A DNA stretch of 64,000 nt from Paenibacillus beijingensis (GCF_000961095.1 NZ_CP011058.1:2941501-3005500); one strand, 5' to 3'. Counted from the first letter of the stretch, positions 7,600-16,476 are shown. Notes: generated by a model from the letters alone, not told the origin. Numbers and translations: made by a program.

Positions 7600-8623
7600 A
7601 ACGGGTCCGGAGCTTCGCTATAAGTGCCGGGAAATCGGGCTCGATCCAACGTTTGCCCGCCCGCTCGATTTGCGGCCGGGATAAACCGAGCGCGAGCAGA
7701 ACGGCTGCTGCAACGAGCAGCGGTACGGCCATCCTTTCATTTTCGATGACGTCATACAGCCCTGCCGCCAACATTGCCTTGATGACAAAGCCTTGCAGCA
7801 GAAAAACATACAGCGTCCGCTTGCCGGGGCCGGTCAGCCTGCCTTCGCTCCAAGGAACGCAGGCCAGAAAGCAGATGGAAGCCGCAGCTTCCAGCACATA
7901 GATGCCGAGCCGCTGCAGCCCGGCATACCACTGCGTACTTCCGAGTTCCGCGAAGGTCCGGCTTCCGTATAACCAGCCCGGATCGATGTGGGGCCCAAGC
8001 CAGAAGACGGCGAGCACAGCGAAACCTGCTGCAACGGCAAAGGGGCGGATTCGCAGCGCTGCCGCTTGCCAACGCGGAAAGTTGCGGGCTTTGAACCCTG
8101 CAAGGAAGAAAGGGAAGAACACAAACGTTCGCGACAAGCTGACCCAGCCGCCTTCCCACGGGATATAACCGGCCGCGACTCCCAGCAGCACGGCTGTGGG
8201 CAAGGCATATTTCATGCGGGAGAACAGCGGCAGCAGCAGGCGCCAGCAGAAGTGGCTGCAAAGAAACCACAGCAACGAATAAGGCATGAAGAAGGAGTAC
8301 ACGACTCCCGGCGCATGGAAGAGAGATGCATCGGCAAGCGAATACAAGCTTTGAAAGACGATATATTGATAGGCGATCGCAGTCAGCGCCTTGCTTGCGC
8401 GCCCCTCCTGCCTGTAATCTTGGGCCGAGTAGCCCATTGCGAAGGCGAACATCGGGATATGGAACGTATAGATCGTTTCGTAGACTGCCATCGCTCCGGC
8501 ATGCCGGCTGATGACCGGCTCCAGCATATTCGCCGTGATGACAAGTGTAATCAGCACGTATTTCACGTTCATCATGTAACTGTGCTCTATCGCTTCCGGC
8601 CCGATTTTCGTCAACGTCCCCAC
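7577..8623 (-). CDS. Acyltransferase family 3 membrane protein
   Basis: A 348-residue polytopic membrane protein with about ten hydrophobic segments, like the acyltransferase-3 / fucose 4-O-acetylase-like group (B. subtilis YkrP type). These move acyl groups onto cell-surface sugars. The early segment YETIYTFHIPMFAFAMGYSAQ holds the characteristic His and the membrane re-entry region. The GTG start is preceded by AAGGAG. Its 3' end overlaps the end of the convergent kinase gene by 23 bases. The upstream region holds two Fnr boxes shared with the divergent zinc-ribbon gene, so it may also respond to oxygen. Confidence 0.8.
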   Translation of the reverse strand: MGTLTKIGPEAIEHSYMMNVKYVLITLVITANMLEPVISRHAGAMAVYETIYTFHIPMFAFAMGYSAQDYRQEGRASKALTAIAYQYIVFQSLYSLADASLFHAPGVVYSFFMPYSLLWFLCSHFCWRLLLPLFSRMKYALPTAVLLGVAAGYIPWEGGWVSLSRTFVFFPFFLAGFKARNFPRWQAAALRIRPFAVAAGFAVLAVFWLGPHIDPGWLYGSRTFAELGSTQWYAGLQRLGIYVLEAAASICFLACVPWSEGRLTGPGKRTLYVFLLQGFVIKAMLAAGLYDVIENERMAVPLLVAAAVLLALGLSRPQIERAGKRWIEPDFPALIAKLRTRFRTRTSV

Positions 8624-8674
8624 TCCCGCTCCTTATTTTTCTTTTTCAACATACCCGATTATCCGAAACGGCGA

Positions 8675-8752
8675 AGTGATGAATATCACCGGTTGAAATC
8701 GAGCGGTACTGTGATTTTTATCACAGATGCCCAGAAATACGTATGGTTTAAT
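8675..8752 (+). promoter_or_regulatory. Two Fnr boxes and a class II Fnr promoter
   Basis: TGTGATTTTTATCACA at 8710-8725 is a perfect TGTGA-N6-TCACA palindrome, the Bacillus Fnr consensus. A second, GTGATGAATATCAC, lies at 8676-8689. A -10 element TTTAAT at 8747-8752 predicts a start at 8759, which puts the centre of the perfect box at -41.5, the classical activating position. The promoter points to the small zinc-ribbon gene at 8826. Confidence 0.8.
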
Positions 8753-8825
8753 AGAGTTATATAGGAAACCGCGACGTGACGGGCAGGCTGATTGTGACCC
8801 GGAATGAATACTTTGAAGGGAGCAG

Positions 8826-8981
8826 ATGACTGTGATTACCTGCAAAGAGTGCAGCAGAACGAACGGCACGGGCAGTGTGGGGACGAGCTGGATTTGCGAA
8901 GACTGCAAAGTGGAAATGACGGAACAGAAGCAGCAGGCCGAACGCGATGAATGGATGCAGGAGCGAAGATTGGAGCAATAG
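8826..8981 (+). CDS. Small double-CXXC zinc-ribbon protein
   Basis: A 51-residue protein beginning MTVITCKECSRTNG and ending in a charged, probably helical tail rich in Gln, Glu and Arg. Cys6/Cys9 and Cys24/Cys27 form two CXXC knuckles 14 residues apart, suited to one zinc ion. AAGGGAG stands five bases before the ATG and a strong terminator follows the stop. It is a single-gene transcript behind a predicted class II Fnr promoter, so it should be made when oxygen is low. I do not recognise the family; roles such as redox-linked regulation or protein binding are only guesses. Confidence 0.75.
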   Translation: MTVITCKECSRTNGTGSVGTSWICEDCKVEMTEQKQQAERDEWMQERRLEQ

Positions 8982-8990
8982 CTGGGCGTA

Positions 8991-9018
8991 AGACCGGGGA
9001 GAAATCCCGGTCTTTTTT
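8991..9018 (+). terminator. Rho-independent terminator
   Basis: GACCGGG GAGAAAT CCCGGTC stem followed by seven T. It ends the zinc-ribbon transcript and separates it from the acetamidase promoter that begins 15 bases later. Confidence 0.9.
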
Positions 9019-9032
9019 TGAAAAATTTCATA

Positions 9033-9078
9033 TTGCGGATCGACCATTTTTTGTTTATAATCAACTTGTATACAGGTT
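9033..9078 (+). promoter_or_regulatory. Acetamidase promoter with GntR operator 1
   Basis: TTGCGG (9033-9038), 17-base spacer, TATAAT (9056-9061). Directly after the -10, at 9063-9078, lies AACTTGTATACAGGTT, a 16-bp palindrome with one mismatch. The identical 16-mer recurs at 12096 and related ones at 11231-11258, all just downstream of a -10 element. An operator over the transcription start implies repression, most simply by the GntR protein encoded at 11293. Confidence 0.8.
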
Positions 9079-9160
9079 GGGATGTAAATTGGAATTCAAA
9101 TCGGACGTCAAATTGGCAGCGCGGGAATTCCCATATCATGAAAGACAGGAGGGGTCATCA

Positions 9161-10066
9161 TTGCTTCTTCTTGCAAGGGATACGCACATTTTCAGTTTCT
9201 CGAAACATCATACGCCTGTTCTGAACGTAATCAGCGGATCGACGGTCAAGTTTCAAACGATGGACTGTTTTTCGAATACGATCCATTCGCCGGACCAGTC
9301 CGTTGAAGCAATTGATTACTCCCGGATCAATCCCGCTACCGGACCCGTATACATTGAGGGTGCCGAGCCGGGCGATGTGATCAAGGCGGAAATTTTGGAG
9401 ATCCGGGTGGCAGGCCAAGGCGTCCTCGCCTCCATTCCGGGCATCGGAACATTGACGCACACGGCGGAGAGCGCCATCAAGATCTTACCGATTGCGAGCG
9501 GTCAAACGGCTACATTCAGCGAACATATTGAATTGGACGTCCGGCCTATGGTCGGCGTCATCGGGGTGGCTCCTGCGGGAGCGGATATTCCGTGCGGACA
9601 TCCCGGCAATCATGGCGGAAATATGGATGCGACTTGCATAACGTCCGGATCGAGCGTCTATTTGCCTGTCAACGTATCGGGCGCATTGTTTGCGCTTGGG
9701 GACTTACATGCGGCAATGGGGGATGGGGAAATATGCGGTGTCGGGATTGAAGTCGCCGGCGAGGTGGACGTCAGGCTCTCCGTGATCAAAGGAGCAGAAC
9801 TTGATTGGCCGCTCGTGCACCGGGGCAATGATTGGTACACGATTGCCAGCGATCATGATTTGCTGACCGCCATTCGGCTCGCAAGCGAATCCATGCAGCG
9901 GCTTCTCGTCAAGGAGTGGGAGCTGTCAAACACGGAAGCGTATATGTTGATGGGAGCCGCGGGGGATGTGCAGGTTAACCAGGCTTGCAAACCTTGTTCC
10001 GTCGAATCTGTCGTTCGCTTCCGAATGCCTCAAATGAAATCATTGAAGCCATTAATTCAGGAGTAG
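9161..10066 (+). CDS. Acetamidase/formamidase family protein
   Basis: A 301-residue member of the FmdA/AmdA amidase family, which hydrolyses short amides to the acid and ammonia. Family signatures: an N-terminal VEAIDYSRINPATGPVYIEGAEPGD segment (key: NPATGP and EGAEPGD), the metal-site run GHPGNHGGNMD, and LGDLHAAMGDGE. Length is typical. The TTG start at 9161 is set by AGGAGGGG six bases upstream; no ATG fits. First gene of the cluster, followed after 14 bases by alanine dehydrogenase, so ammonia released here can be captured at once. Expected to be derepressed when the GntR protein leaves the operator at 9063. Confidence 0.9.
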   Translation: MLLLARDTHIFSFSKHHTPVLNVISGSTVKFQTMDCFSNTIHSPDQSVEAIDYSRINPATGPVYIEGAEPGDVIKAEILEIRVAGQGVLASIPGIGTLTHTAESAIKILPIASGQTATFSEHIELDVRPMVGVIGVAPAGADIPCGHPGNHGGNMDATCITSGSSVYLPVNVSGALFALGDLHAAMGDGEICGVGIEVAGEVDVRLSVIKGAELDWPLVHRGNDWYTIASDHDLLTAIRLASESMQRLLVKEWELSNTEAYMLMGAAGDVQVNQACKPCSVESVVRFRMPQMKSLKPLIQE

Positions 10067-10080
10067 GAGTGGAAAGCAAG

Positions 10081-11196
10081 ATGCTTATAGGTGTCCCGAA
10101 AGAAAGAAAAAACAACGAAAACCGGGTGGCGGTTACGCCGGCTGTTGCTTCTACGATTGTAAAGGCAGGCCATCGGTTGATCATCGAGGAGGGAGCCGGC
10201 GCGGGCAGCGGCTTTACCGATCAGGAATATCGCGATGCCGGTGCGTTTATTGCCTTGCAAGCGTCTGACGTATGGGCCGCGGATATGGTGATGAAAGTGA
10301 AAGAACCGCTGCCCTCCGAATACGGTTATTTTCGGGAAGGACTAATCTTGTTTACTTATTTGCACTTGGCGGCAGAGCCTGAACTCGCCAAAGAGCTGAC
10401 CGCGAAGAAGGTGATGTCGATCGCCTACGAAACGGTTGAGCTGAACGGGACGCGTCCGCTGCTTACGCCGATGAGCGAGGTTGCAGGCAGAATGGCCGTT
10501 CAAATCGGCGCCCGCTTTCTGGAGAAGCGGGAAGGCGGAATGGGAATTCTGCTCGGGGGAGTTCCCGGTGTCGGGCGGGGCAAGGTTACGATTATCGGCG
10601 GCGGGGTCGTCGGCAGCAATGCTGCCCGAATCGCGATCGGCATGGGGGCGGAAGTGACCATCCTTGACCTCGACGCCGAGCGGTTGCGCGAGCTGGAGCA
10701 TATTTACGGCAGCCGCATTCAGACCCTGGCCTCTAATCCGGCAAATATTGCAGAGTCTGTTGCTGCTGCGGATCTCGTTGTCGGAGCCGTTCTTATTCCG
10801 GGAGCGAAAGCGCCGAAGCTCGTTTCGGAAGCGATGGTTCAAAGGATGAAGCCCGGTTCGGTTATCGTTGACGTTGCCATTGATCAGGGCGGAATTGTGG
10901 AGACGGCCGACCGGATCACCACTCATGACGAGCCGACATATGTGAAGCACGGGGTTGTCCACTATGCCGTGGCGAATATGCCGGGAGCGGTGCCGCGCAC
11001 ATCGACGATTGCGCTAACCAATGTTACGCTGCCGTACGCGCTGCAGATTGCGAACAAGGGTGTCCAGCAAGCGCTCCGTGAATCGGTTCCGTTACAGCTT
11101 GGATTGAATACGGCATACGGCTATCTCACATGCGAGAAGGCGGCGCGGGATCTCGGCTACGAATATGTCAACCCTTTAGGAGCACTTGTAGTATAA
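10081..11196 (+). CDS. ald: Alanine dehydrogenase
   Basis: 371 residues, full length. NAD-dependent interconversion of pyruvate plus ammonia with L-alanine. Lys74 (MKVKEP) and His95 (FTYLHLA) are the pyruvate-site and catalytic residues, VTIIGGGVVGSNAA is the NAD-binding loop, and VDVAIDQGGIVE holds the conserved Asp. AGGAG lies 11 bases before the ATG. It shares a transcript with the acetamidase. In this cluster it probably works in the aminating direction, joining amidase-derived ammonia to aldolase-derived pyruvate, or supplies pyruvate if alanine is a product of transported peptides. Confidence 0.93.
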   Translation: MLIGVPKERKNNENRVAVTPAVASTIVKAGHRLIIEEGAGAGSGFTDQEYRDAGAFIALQASDVWAADMVMKVKEPLPSEYGYFREGLILFTYLHLAAEPELAKELTAKKVMSIAYETVELNGTRPLLTPMSEVAGRMAVQIGARFLEKREGGMGILLGGVPGVGRGKVTIIGGGVVGSNAARIAIGMGAEVTILDLDAERLRELEHIYGSRIQTLASNPANIAESVAAADLVVGAVLIPGAKAPKLVSEAMVQRMKPGSVIVDVAIDQGGIVETADRITTHDEPTYVKHGVVHYAVANMPGAVPRTSTIALTNVTLPYALQIANKGVQQALRESVPLQLGLNTAYGYLTCEKAARDLGYEYVNPLGALVV

Positions 11197-11200
11197 TGTA

Positions 11201-11258
11201 TTGCAAACCGGGTGAACTACTTTTATAATCAAGTTGTATACATAATTGTATACATATT
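11201..11258 (+). promoter_or_regulatory. gntR promoter with double operator
   Basis: TTGCAA (11201-11206), 17-base spacer, TATAAT (11224-11229). Two overlapping palindromes centred on GTATAC follow at 11231-11246 and 11243-11258, 12 bp apart, so on nearly the same face of the helix. This is the densest operator in the cluster and lies in the leader of the regulator's own gene, which indicates tight autorepression. Confidence 0.75.
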
Positions 11259-11292
11259 GGTATATAAAAACTCCCGGATAGGTGTGACACAT

Positions 11293-11919
11293 TTGATCGA
11301 TAAAAATCCGAAGATGCTGCTGAAGGATATTGCATACGAAAAAATTAAAGAAAAAATGATGAAAGGCAATGAAGGGTACACATCCGAGAATACGTTGGTC
11401 CAGGAGCTGGAAATGAGCCGAACGCCGATCAGGGAAGCGCTCAATCGTTTGCAGCACGAAGGCTTTCTGCGCATTATGCCGAACAGGGGAATTATGTTCA
11501 CCGAGCTGACCGTCGATGAGCGCAACGAGCTGATCGATATGAGAATCGCGGTCGAAACCTATTCGTTGAAGAAAGCGGTCCAGCGGATGGACGACCGGCA
11601 TATCGAACAATTGAAGCGTATTATTGCGATGCAGGAGGAAGCGTACCAAAAAGACGATTTTTATGAATTGTTGGAAAAAGACTCGCTTTTTCATCAATAT
11701 TTGCTGGAAATCGTAGGGAATTCTCATTTTATTAAAATGTACCGTCATGCCAGAGACAGACAGTTCACCGTACGGGCCGGGAATTGGCTGCGAAACAAGC
11801 CCGATGTGTTAAAGGTCTTTATCGAAGAGCACATGGAAATCCTGAATGCCATTATCGAGGGGAATGTCGAGGCTGCCGTGCAGCTACTCGAAGAGCATTT
11901 GAAAAAAGGGAAGTTGTAA
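11293..11919 (+). CDS. GntR family regulator, FCD subfamily (cluster repressor)
   Basis: About 208 residues: an N-terminal winged helix (TLVQELEMSRTPIREALNRLQHEGFL, key SRTPIREAL) and a C-terminal FCD ligand domain of helices with conserved Asp and His positions (MRIAVETYS; DSLFHQYLLE; EEHMEIL). FCD domains bind carboxylate ligands, often through a metal. The TTG at 11293, eight bases after AGGTG, gives a typical length; longer forms would include the operators. Placed inside the cluster between the amidase/ald pair and the downstream long operon. Three promoters here carry its likely operator TTGTATACA. Confidence 0.85.
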   Translation: MIDKNPKMLLKDIAYEKIKEKMMKGNEGYTSENTLVQELEMSRTPIREALNRLQHEGFLRIMPNRGIMFTELTVDERNELIDMRIAVETYSLKKAVQRMDDRHIEQLKRIIAMQEEAYQKDDFYELLEKDSLFHQYLLEIVGNSHFIKMYRHARDRQFTVRAGNWLRNKPDVLKVFIEEHMEILNAIIEGNVEAAVQLLEEHLKKGKL

Positions 11920-12065
11920 CAGGAGATTACCGAGCAGGAAAATGGTCAGCGCAGCTTTTACTTTTTTACATTCCGCGGCTGATCACTTGCTGGCCGTTTT
12001 CCTTCCATATTGGTATCGCTTCGGCATCCGACAATTGCAGCAAGATTGGCAGAACGATGTTTATA

Positions 12066-12111
12066 TTGTGAAGATAAATAAATTATTTTATAATAAACTT
12101 GTATACAGGTT
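12066..12111 (+). promoter_or_regulatory. Promoter of the long catabolic operon with GntR operator 3
   Basis: TTGTGA (12066-12071), 17-base spacer, TATAAT (12089-12094), then AACTTGTATACAGGTT at 12096-12111, identical over 16 bases to the operator at 9063. It should drive the amidase, aldolase, ABC importer, esterase and RraA-like genes down to the terminator at 20881. The rest of 11920-12177 contains no convincing gene. Confidence 0.8.
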
Positions 12112-12177
12112 GGGATTCATGTTTTCTGAAAAACCACGTTTGTTGCTCGAAGACCCGTTTATTTGAGGAGGGATTAG

Positions 12178-12993
12178 GTGAAAGTTCGGATTGTAATGGC
12201 GCAATTGGAGTCGACCTCGGATAAACACGTTAATTATAAAAAAGCTGTAGCCGCCGTTCACGATTCAATCAATAACTACAACGCCCAGATGATCGTGTTT
12301 CCGGAAATTTTCATGAGCTTTTTTCCTGTAGACACTCCGCTGGATGTCATTGTGGAAGATGCGGAGCCCCTTGACGGACCGTTTGTTGCCGGCATGAGAC
12401 AACTGGCGGCCGAAACCGGAACCTGGCTTGTGTTCGGAATGAAGGAGACTGCACCGGATTCGCGGAAAGACCGGGTTTATAATTCGGTTGTCGTCGTTCG
12501 TGACGACGGATCGATTGCCGGCGTATACCGGAAAACGCATCTTTATAATGCGTTTGGCTTTAAGGAATCGGACACGATTGAACCGGGGTCGCAGTTATTC
12601 GAGCCGATTGAAACTCCTTTTGGAACGATAGGCCTGTTCGTTTGCTATGAACTGCGTTTTCCCGAAATTGCGCGTCATCAGGCGGCTTTGGGGGCAGACA
12701 TTATTCTTGTCCCTTCGGGATGGGTGCGCGGACCGATGAAAGAGCACCACTGGAACCATTTAGTAACGACAAGGGCGCTCGAAAACACGGTCTTCGTCGT
12801 TGCTTGCAATCAAGTCAGCGATTTTTATACCGGCCAAAGCCTTGTTGTCGATCCGATGGGCGTACGACTCGTTGCCGGACCCGAAACGGAGGCGCTCATT
12901 CCTTGCGAAATCGATTTGAGCCGGATCGGGAGCGTTCGCGAAAAGCTTCCATCGCATCGTCATCGGAGAGCGGAATTATACGCCCCAAACTAA
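12178..12993 (+). CDS. Carbon-nitrogen hydrolase (nitrilase superfamily amidase)
   Basis: 271 residues with the full nitrilase-fold triad: Glu43 (VFPEIF), Lys119 (YRKTHLY) and Cys156 (LFVCYELRFPE). Length fits the omega-amidase / N-carbamoyl amidase branch, not the longer aliphatic amidases. The GTG start has GGAGGG seven bases upstream. It is the first gene of the long operon. With the acetamidase upstream it makes a second, unrelated amidase under the same operator, suggesting the substrate contains more than one amide or that successive intermediates are amides. Confidence 0.9.
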   Translation: MKVRIVMAQLESTSDKHVNYKKAVAAVHDSINNYNAQMIVFPEIFMSFFPVDTPLDVIVEDAEPLDGPFVAGMRQLAAETGTWLVFGMKETAPDSRKDRVYNSVVVVRDDGSIAGVYRKTHLYNAFGFKESDTIEPGSQLFEPIETPFGTIGLFVCYELRFPEIARHQAALGADIILVPSGWVRGPMKEHHWNHLVTTRALENTVFVVACNQVSDFYTGQSLVVDPMGVRLVAGPETEALIPCEIDLSRIGSVREKLPSHRHRRAELYAPN

Positions 12994-13019
12994 ATTAAGC
13001 GGAAAAGGAGCCCCCTCAT

Positions 13020-13799
13020 ATGAGCAGTTTTCGTTCTCTGTTGAACAAACGGCAATCCGCCTACGGAATGATCGTGACGTTAAAGGACCCCGCAGTTGTC
13101 GAGATGCTTGGATATACAGGGTATGACTTCGCCATCATCGACATGGAACATACGACATTTGATTACGGGCTTGTGCAGCATATGATTCGCGCAGCGAGGT
13201 GTGTGGATCTTCTATCAATCGTAAGAACGGGGCATAACGATTACGGAGCTATACTTCGTGTGCTCGATGCCGGGGCCGATGCCATCATGGTTCCTCATCT
13301 GACGACACGCGAGCAGGCGGAAATGACGGTAAACGCCGCCAAGTACCGTCCGCTCGGAACAAGAGGATTGGACGGTTCGTCAAGGGCCGCCGGGTACGGA
13401 TCGATACCGTTCCAGCAGCATATACGCCGGCAAAATGGAGTTGTGACCGTCATCGGAATGATCGAAGATGCGGCGGCTGTCGATAATCTGAAGGAAATTG
13501 TCGGCGTCAAAGGACTGGACCTGCTCTTTCTCGGTCCGGCAGATTTGGCCGCCTCGCTCGGATATCAGGAGCAATTCGATCACCCTGTCGTGATTGAGGT
13601 GATGAAAGAAGTGATCCGTATTTCGCGCGAAGCGGGAATAGGGATCGGCATTCCGGCCTTCACGGCCGAAGATGTAAACCGCTACACCGAATGGGGAGCG
13701 AATTTCTTTACCGTACCTCCGATCGATACGCTCCTATTCAGTCAGACATTGGCATCGCATATAGCCGGTATCAAGAGCGCAAGCCTTAAGATACAATAA
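13020..13799 (+). CDS. HpcH/HpaI family aldolase
   Basis: 259 residues of the class II, metal-dependent HpcH/HpaI family, which splits 4-hydroxy-2-oxo acids to pyruvate plus an aldehyde. Visible features: IIDMEHTTFDY with base His44, IVRTG with the substrate Arg, VIGMIEDAAAVDNL with metal Glu, and LFLGPADLAASLG with metal Asp. The residue usually Gln before the metal Glu motif (QIE) is Met here. AGGAG before the ATG at 13020. Second gene of the operon. A product pyruvate would feed the alanine dehydrogenase of the same regulon. The exact substrate is unknown. Confidence 0.9.
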   Translation: MSSFRSLLNKRQSAYGMIVTLKDPAVVEMLGYTGYDFAIIDMEHTTFDYGLVQHMIRAARCVDLLSIVRTGHNDYGAILRVLDAGADAIMVPHLTTREQAEMTVNAAKYRPLGTRGLDGSSRAAGYGSIPFQQHIRRQNGVVTVIGMIEDAAAVDNLKEIVGVKGLDLLFLGPADLAASLGYQEQFDHPVVIEVMKEVIRISREAGIGIGIPAFTAEDVNRYTEWGANFFTVPPIDTLLFSQTLASHIAGIKSASLKIQ

Positions 13800-13830
13800 A
13801 TTTTCATTTAAATTGGGGAGGTTGGAAGGA

Positions 13831-15474
13831 ATGAAAAGGGTGTATAATGCGAGAAAGGCATTGGTTTTTGGACTTGTTTTTGTATTCATGGTGATCACGG
13901 CTTGTACGGGCGGAAACACGGCAAAAACGGAACAACCGGCCGCTGAATCGACAGGGGGTCAGGAAGCAGCCGCTAAGACGGAAGAGGGAGGGCCGCAGCC
14001 GGGCGGTGAAATCCGGATTGCATTTGAAGCGGATCCGCCTGCTCTCGACTGGGCCAGCTCCGGCTCCTTCTCGACGGCTAACATTGCGTACCACATTTTC
14101 GAACAACTCTTTGCCCTGGATAAAGATTTGGCTGTCAAGCCGATGCTTGCCGACAGTTATGAAATGAGCAGCGATCAAACAACGTATACGATCAAGCTGA
14201 GACAAGGCGTGAAATTCCATAACGGCGCCGAAATGAAGGCGGACGACGTCATCGCATCGATTAAACGTTGGACAGTCATTTCCCGTTTCGGAAAGATCGC
14301 GGCCGAGAAAATCGAATCGATCAATAAACTGGATGATTATACGATTGAAATCAAGCTGAAAGAAGCGTTTACGCCTCTTATTCGCTTCTTCGCGGGTCCG
14401 CAAAACGCGCTTGCGATTATGCCTGCCGACATTGCTGCAAAAGCCGGGGAAGAAAGATTTACGGACGATGCGCTCGTAGTCGGTACAGGTCCATACAAGC
14501 TTGAAAGCTGGAAGAGAGGACAAAGCCTTACGTTAATCCGGTTCGACGATTATGTTTCCCGTGAAGAGGATTGGGGTGGACTGACCGGTAAAAAGGTTGC
14601 TTTTGCGGATAAAATCAGATTCGATATCATCTCGGATGCGCAAGTGAGAATGAACGGCTTGAAAACAGGGCTGTTCAACTATGTGATGGCGGTACCGCAA
14701 GATTTGTACGGCGCGGCTAAGGCGATTCCGGGCGTTCAAACGCAAGTGAATGAAATGAAAAAGTTTATTACCCTCATTCCGGATAAATCCGAAGCGCCTT
14801 TCAATGATGTCCGCCTGCGTGAAGCCGTTAACTATGCCCTTGACCGGGAAGCGATCGGCAGCGTTACGTACGGCGATCCGAACTTCTACAAGGCCGATGG
14901 ATCGATCTTCTTCCCGCCGCAAAAGGAACTGTATTCGACCACGGGAACCGAGGCTTACAAATACGATCCGGAAAAAGCGAAGCAGCTGTTGAAAGAAGCG
15001 GGCTACAACAACGAGCCGATCCGCCTGATCGCATCCAACAGCTATGAGGACCATTTGAAATCCGCGCAAATTGTCATGCAGCAGCTGCAAGAGGTTGGCT
15101 TTAAGGTCGACTTCCAGACGTATGAATATTCTGCGCTGACGGAGCTGATCAAGAACCCGAAAGAATTCGATTTGTTCGTCCTTGGTTTCGCACCTGTATT
15201 CGATTTGTCGCTGACGTTGTGGCTGGAACCGGATTATGCGGGCTCGACCAATTATACAAGCGAGAAAATGAACGCTGCTTTGAGCGCATGGAATAAATCC
15301 ACCGATCCTGCCGAGCAAATGAAAATTTTAACGGATGTCAACAGCATCGTTTACGGAGAATTCCCGATTATCAAGATGGTCAACGAAGTGGGACTTGATG
15401 CGTACAGCGACAAGCTGCAAGATTTTGAACCGTGGATGGGCATCAAATTCTGGAATACGTGGTTGAAAAAATAA
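13831..15474 (+). CDS. ABC transporter substrate-binding lipoprotein (peptide/nickel family 5)
   Basis: 547 residues. The N-terminus is a lipoprotein signal peptide ending in the lipobox ITAC, followed by a Glu/Thr-rich linker and a family 5 solute-binding domain (DppA/OppA/NikA-like) with YEMSSDQTTYTIKLRQGVKFHNGAEMKADDV as signature region (key: KLRQGVKFHNG). The ATG at 13831 follows GGAGG by nine bases. Anchored outside the membrane, it captures the cluster's substrate, probably a small peptide or amide. The permease and ATPase genes follow directly. Confidence 0.9.
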   Translation: MKRVYNARKALVFGLVFVFMVITACTGGNTAKTEQPAAESTGGQEAAAKTEEGGPQPGGEIRIAFEADPPALDWASSGSFSTANIAYHIFEQLFALDKDLAVKPMLADSYEMSSDQTTYTIKLRQGVKFHNGAEMKADDVIASIKRWTVISRFGKIAAEKIESINKLDDYTIEIKLKEAFTPLIRFFAGPQNALAIMPADIAAKAGEERFTDDALVVGTGPYKLESWKRGQSLTLIRFDDYVSREEDWGGLTGKKVAFADKIRFDIISDAQVRMNGLKTGLFNYVMAVPQDLYGAAKAIPGVQTQVNEMKKFITLIPDKSEAPFNDVRLREAVNYALDREAIGSVTYGDPNFYKADGSIFFPPQKELYSTTGTEAYKYDPEKAKQLLKEAGYNNEPIRLIASNSYEDHLKSAQIVMQQLQEVGFKVDFQTYEYSALTELIKNPKEFDLFVLGFAPVFDLSLTLWLEPDYAGSTNYTSEKMNAALSAWNKSTDPAEQMKILTDVNSIVYGEFPIIKMVNEVGLDAYSDKLQDFEPWMGIKFWNTWLKK

Positions 15475-15515
15475 ATCCGTGCGGTTGATACTGCAACACG
15501 GGGAGGTGGATTGTT

Positions 15516-16460
15516 ATTACACAATATATCGCCCGCCGGTTGATTTCCTTAATTCCCGTCATCCTCATCGTTAGTCTGATTTGTTTCTCGCTTATTCACA
15601 TTACTCCCGGGGATGCGGCGTCAGCTATTCTGGGAGAGACGGCAACGGAAGAGCAGCTCGCGAAGATGCGGCAGTCTCTGGGGCTCGACGCTCCGCTTTA
15701 TGAACAGTTTTTAAGGTGGCTTGGCGATGTTGCAGTCGGCGATTTCGGGGTGTCCGTTTTTTCGGGCGAACCGGTTATTCAAATCATCTGGGAGAGCTTT
15801 AAGACAACGTTCGGCCTCTCCTTGATCGCCATGCTACTGAGTCTTGTCATTGCAATCCCGCTGGCGATCCTTGCCGTATGGAAACGGAATTCGTGGATGA
15901 ATTGGATCTTCATGTCCTTCTCCTTGCTGGGCGTTTCCATACCGGCATTTTGGCTGGCGCTGCTGCTCATTATCGTGTTTGCCGTAACGCTCGGCTGGGT
16001 TCCGGTTGCAGGCTACATGCCGCTTAGTCAAGGCTTCTGGCCTTGGCTGAGCCACCTGCTTCTGCCGGCTGTCGTGCTCTCCGTCCAGCAGGCCGGGCTT
16101 ATTGCCCGGATGCTGCGCGACGGAATGCTGGAGGTCATGAACCAGGACTACATTCGCAGTGCACGCGCCAAAGGAGCAAAGGAATGGATCATCCTGCTGG
16201 GTCATATTTTGCCGAATGCGATGATTCCGACCGTGACCGTTATCGGCGTCACAATTGCCGAGCTGCTCGGCGGCGCCATCATCGTTGAATCGATCTTTGC
16301 CATTCCGGGTTTGGGACAACTGATCGCGGAATCCATCTCGCGGCGCGATTTTCCCGTCCTTCAGGGCGGCGTATTGTTCATTGCCGTCATCTATGTGCTC
16401 GTAAACTTATTGGTGGATCTGGCCTATGCCTTCTTTGATCCGAGAATCCGATACGATTAA
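15516..16460 (+). CDS. ABC transporter permease (DppB-like), possible ATT start
   Basis: About 314 residues with six membrane segments and the BPD_transp_1 loop (YIRSARAKGAKEWIILLGHILPNA; key EAA-like ARAKGA). The N-terminal run TQYIARRLISLIPVI is highly typical of DppB proteins. No ATG, GTG or TTG precedes it in frame back to a stop at 15486; the first such codon is TTG at 15540, which would remove YIARR and has no ribosome site. GGGAGG at 15501-15506 points instead to ATT at 15516 (or 15510). Translation from a rare ATT start, or a sequence change, is inferred. Partner of the next permease. Confidence 0.8.
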   Translation: MTQYIARRLISLIPVILIVSLICFSLIHITPGDAASAILGETATEEQLAKMRQSLGLDAPLYEQFLRWLGDVAVGDFGVSVFSGEPVIQIIWESFKTTFGLSLIAMLLSLVIAIPLAILAVWKRNSWMNWIFMSFSLLGVSIPAFWLALLLIIVFAVTLGWVPVAGYMPLSQGFWPWLSHLLLPAVVLSVQQAGLIARMLRDGMLEVMNQDYIRSARAKGAKEWIILLGHILPNAMIPTVTVIGVTIAELLGGAIIVESIFAIPGLGQLIAESISRRDFPVLQGGVLFIAVIYVLVNLLVDLAYAFFDPRIRYD

Positions 16461-16476
16461 GAAAGGGAGATAGGCA

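Noticed and set aside
11942..12166. 74-residue frame downstream of the GntR gene
   Set aside because: It runs through the promoter and operator at 12066-12111 and has no ribosome site.
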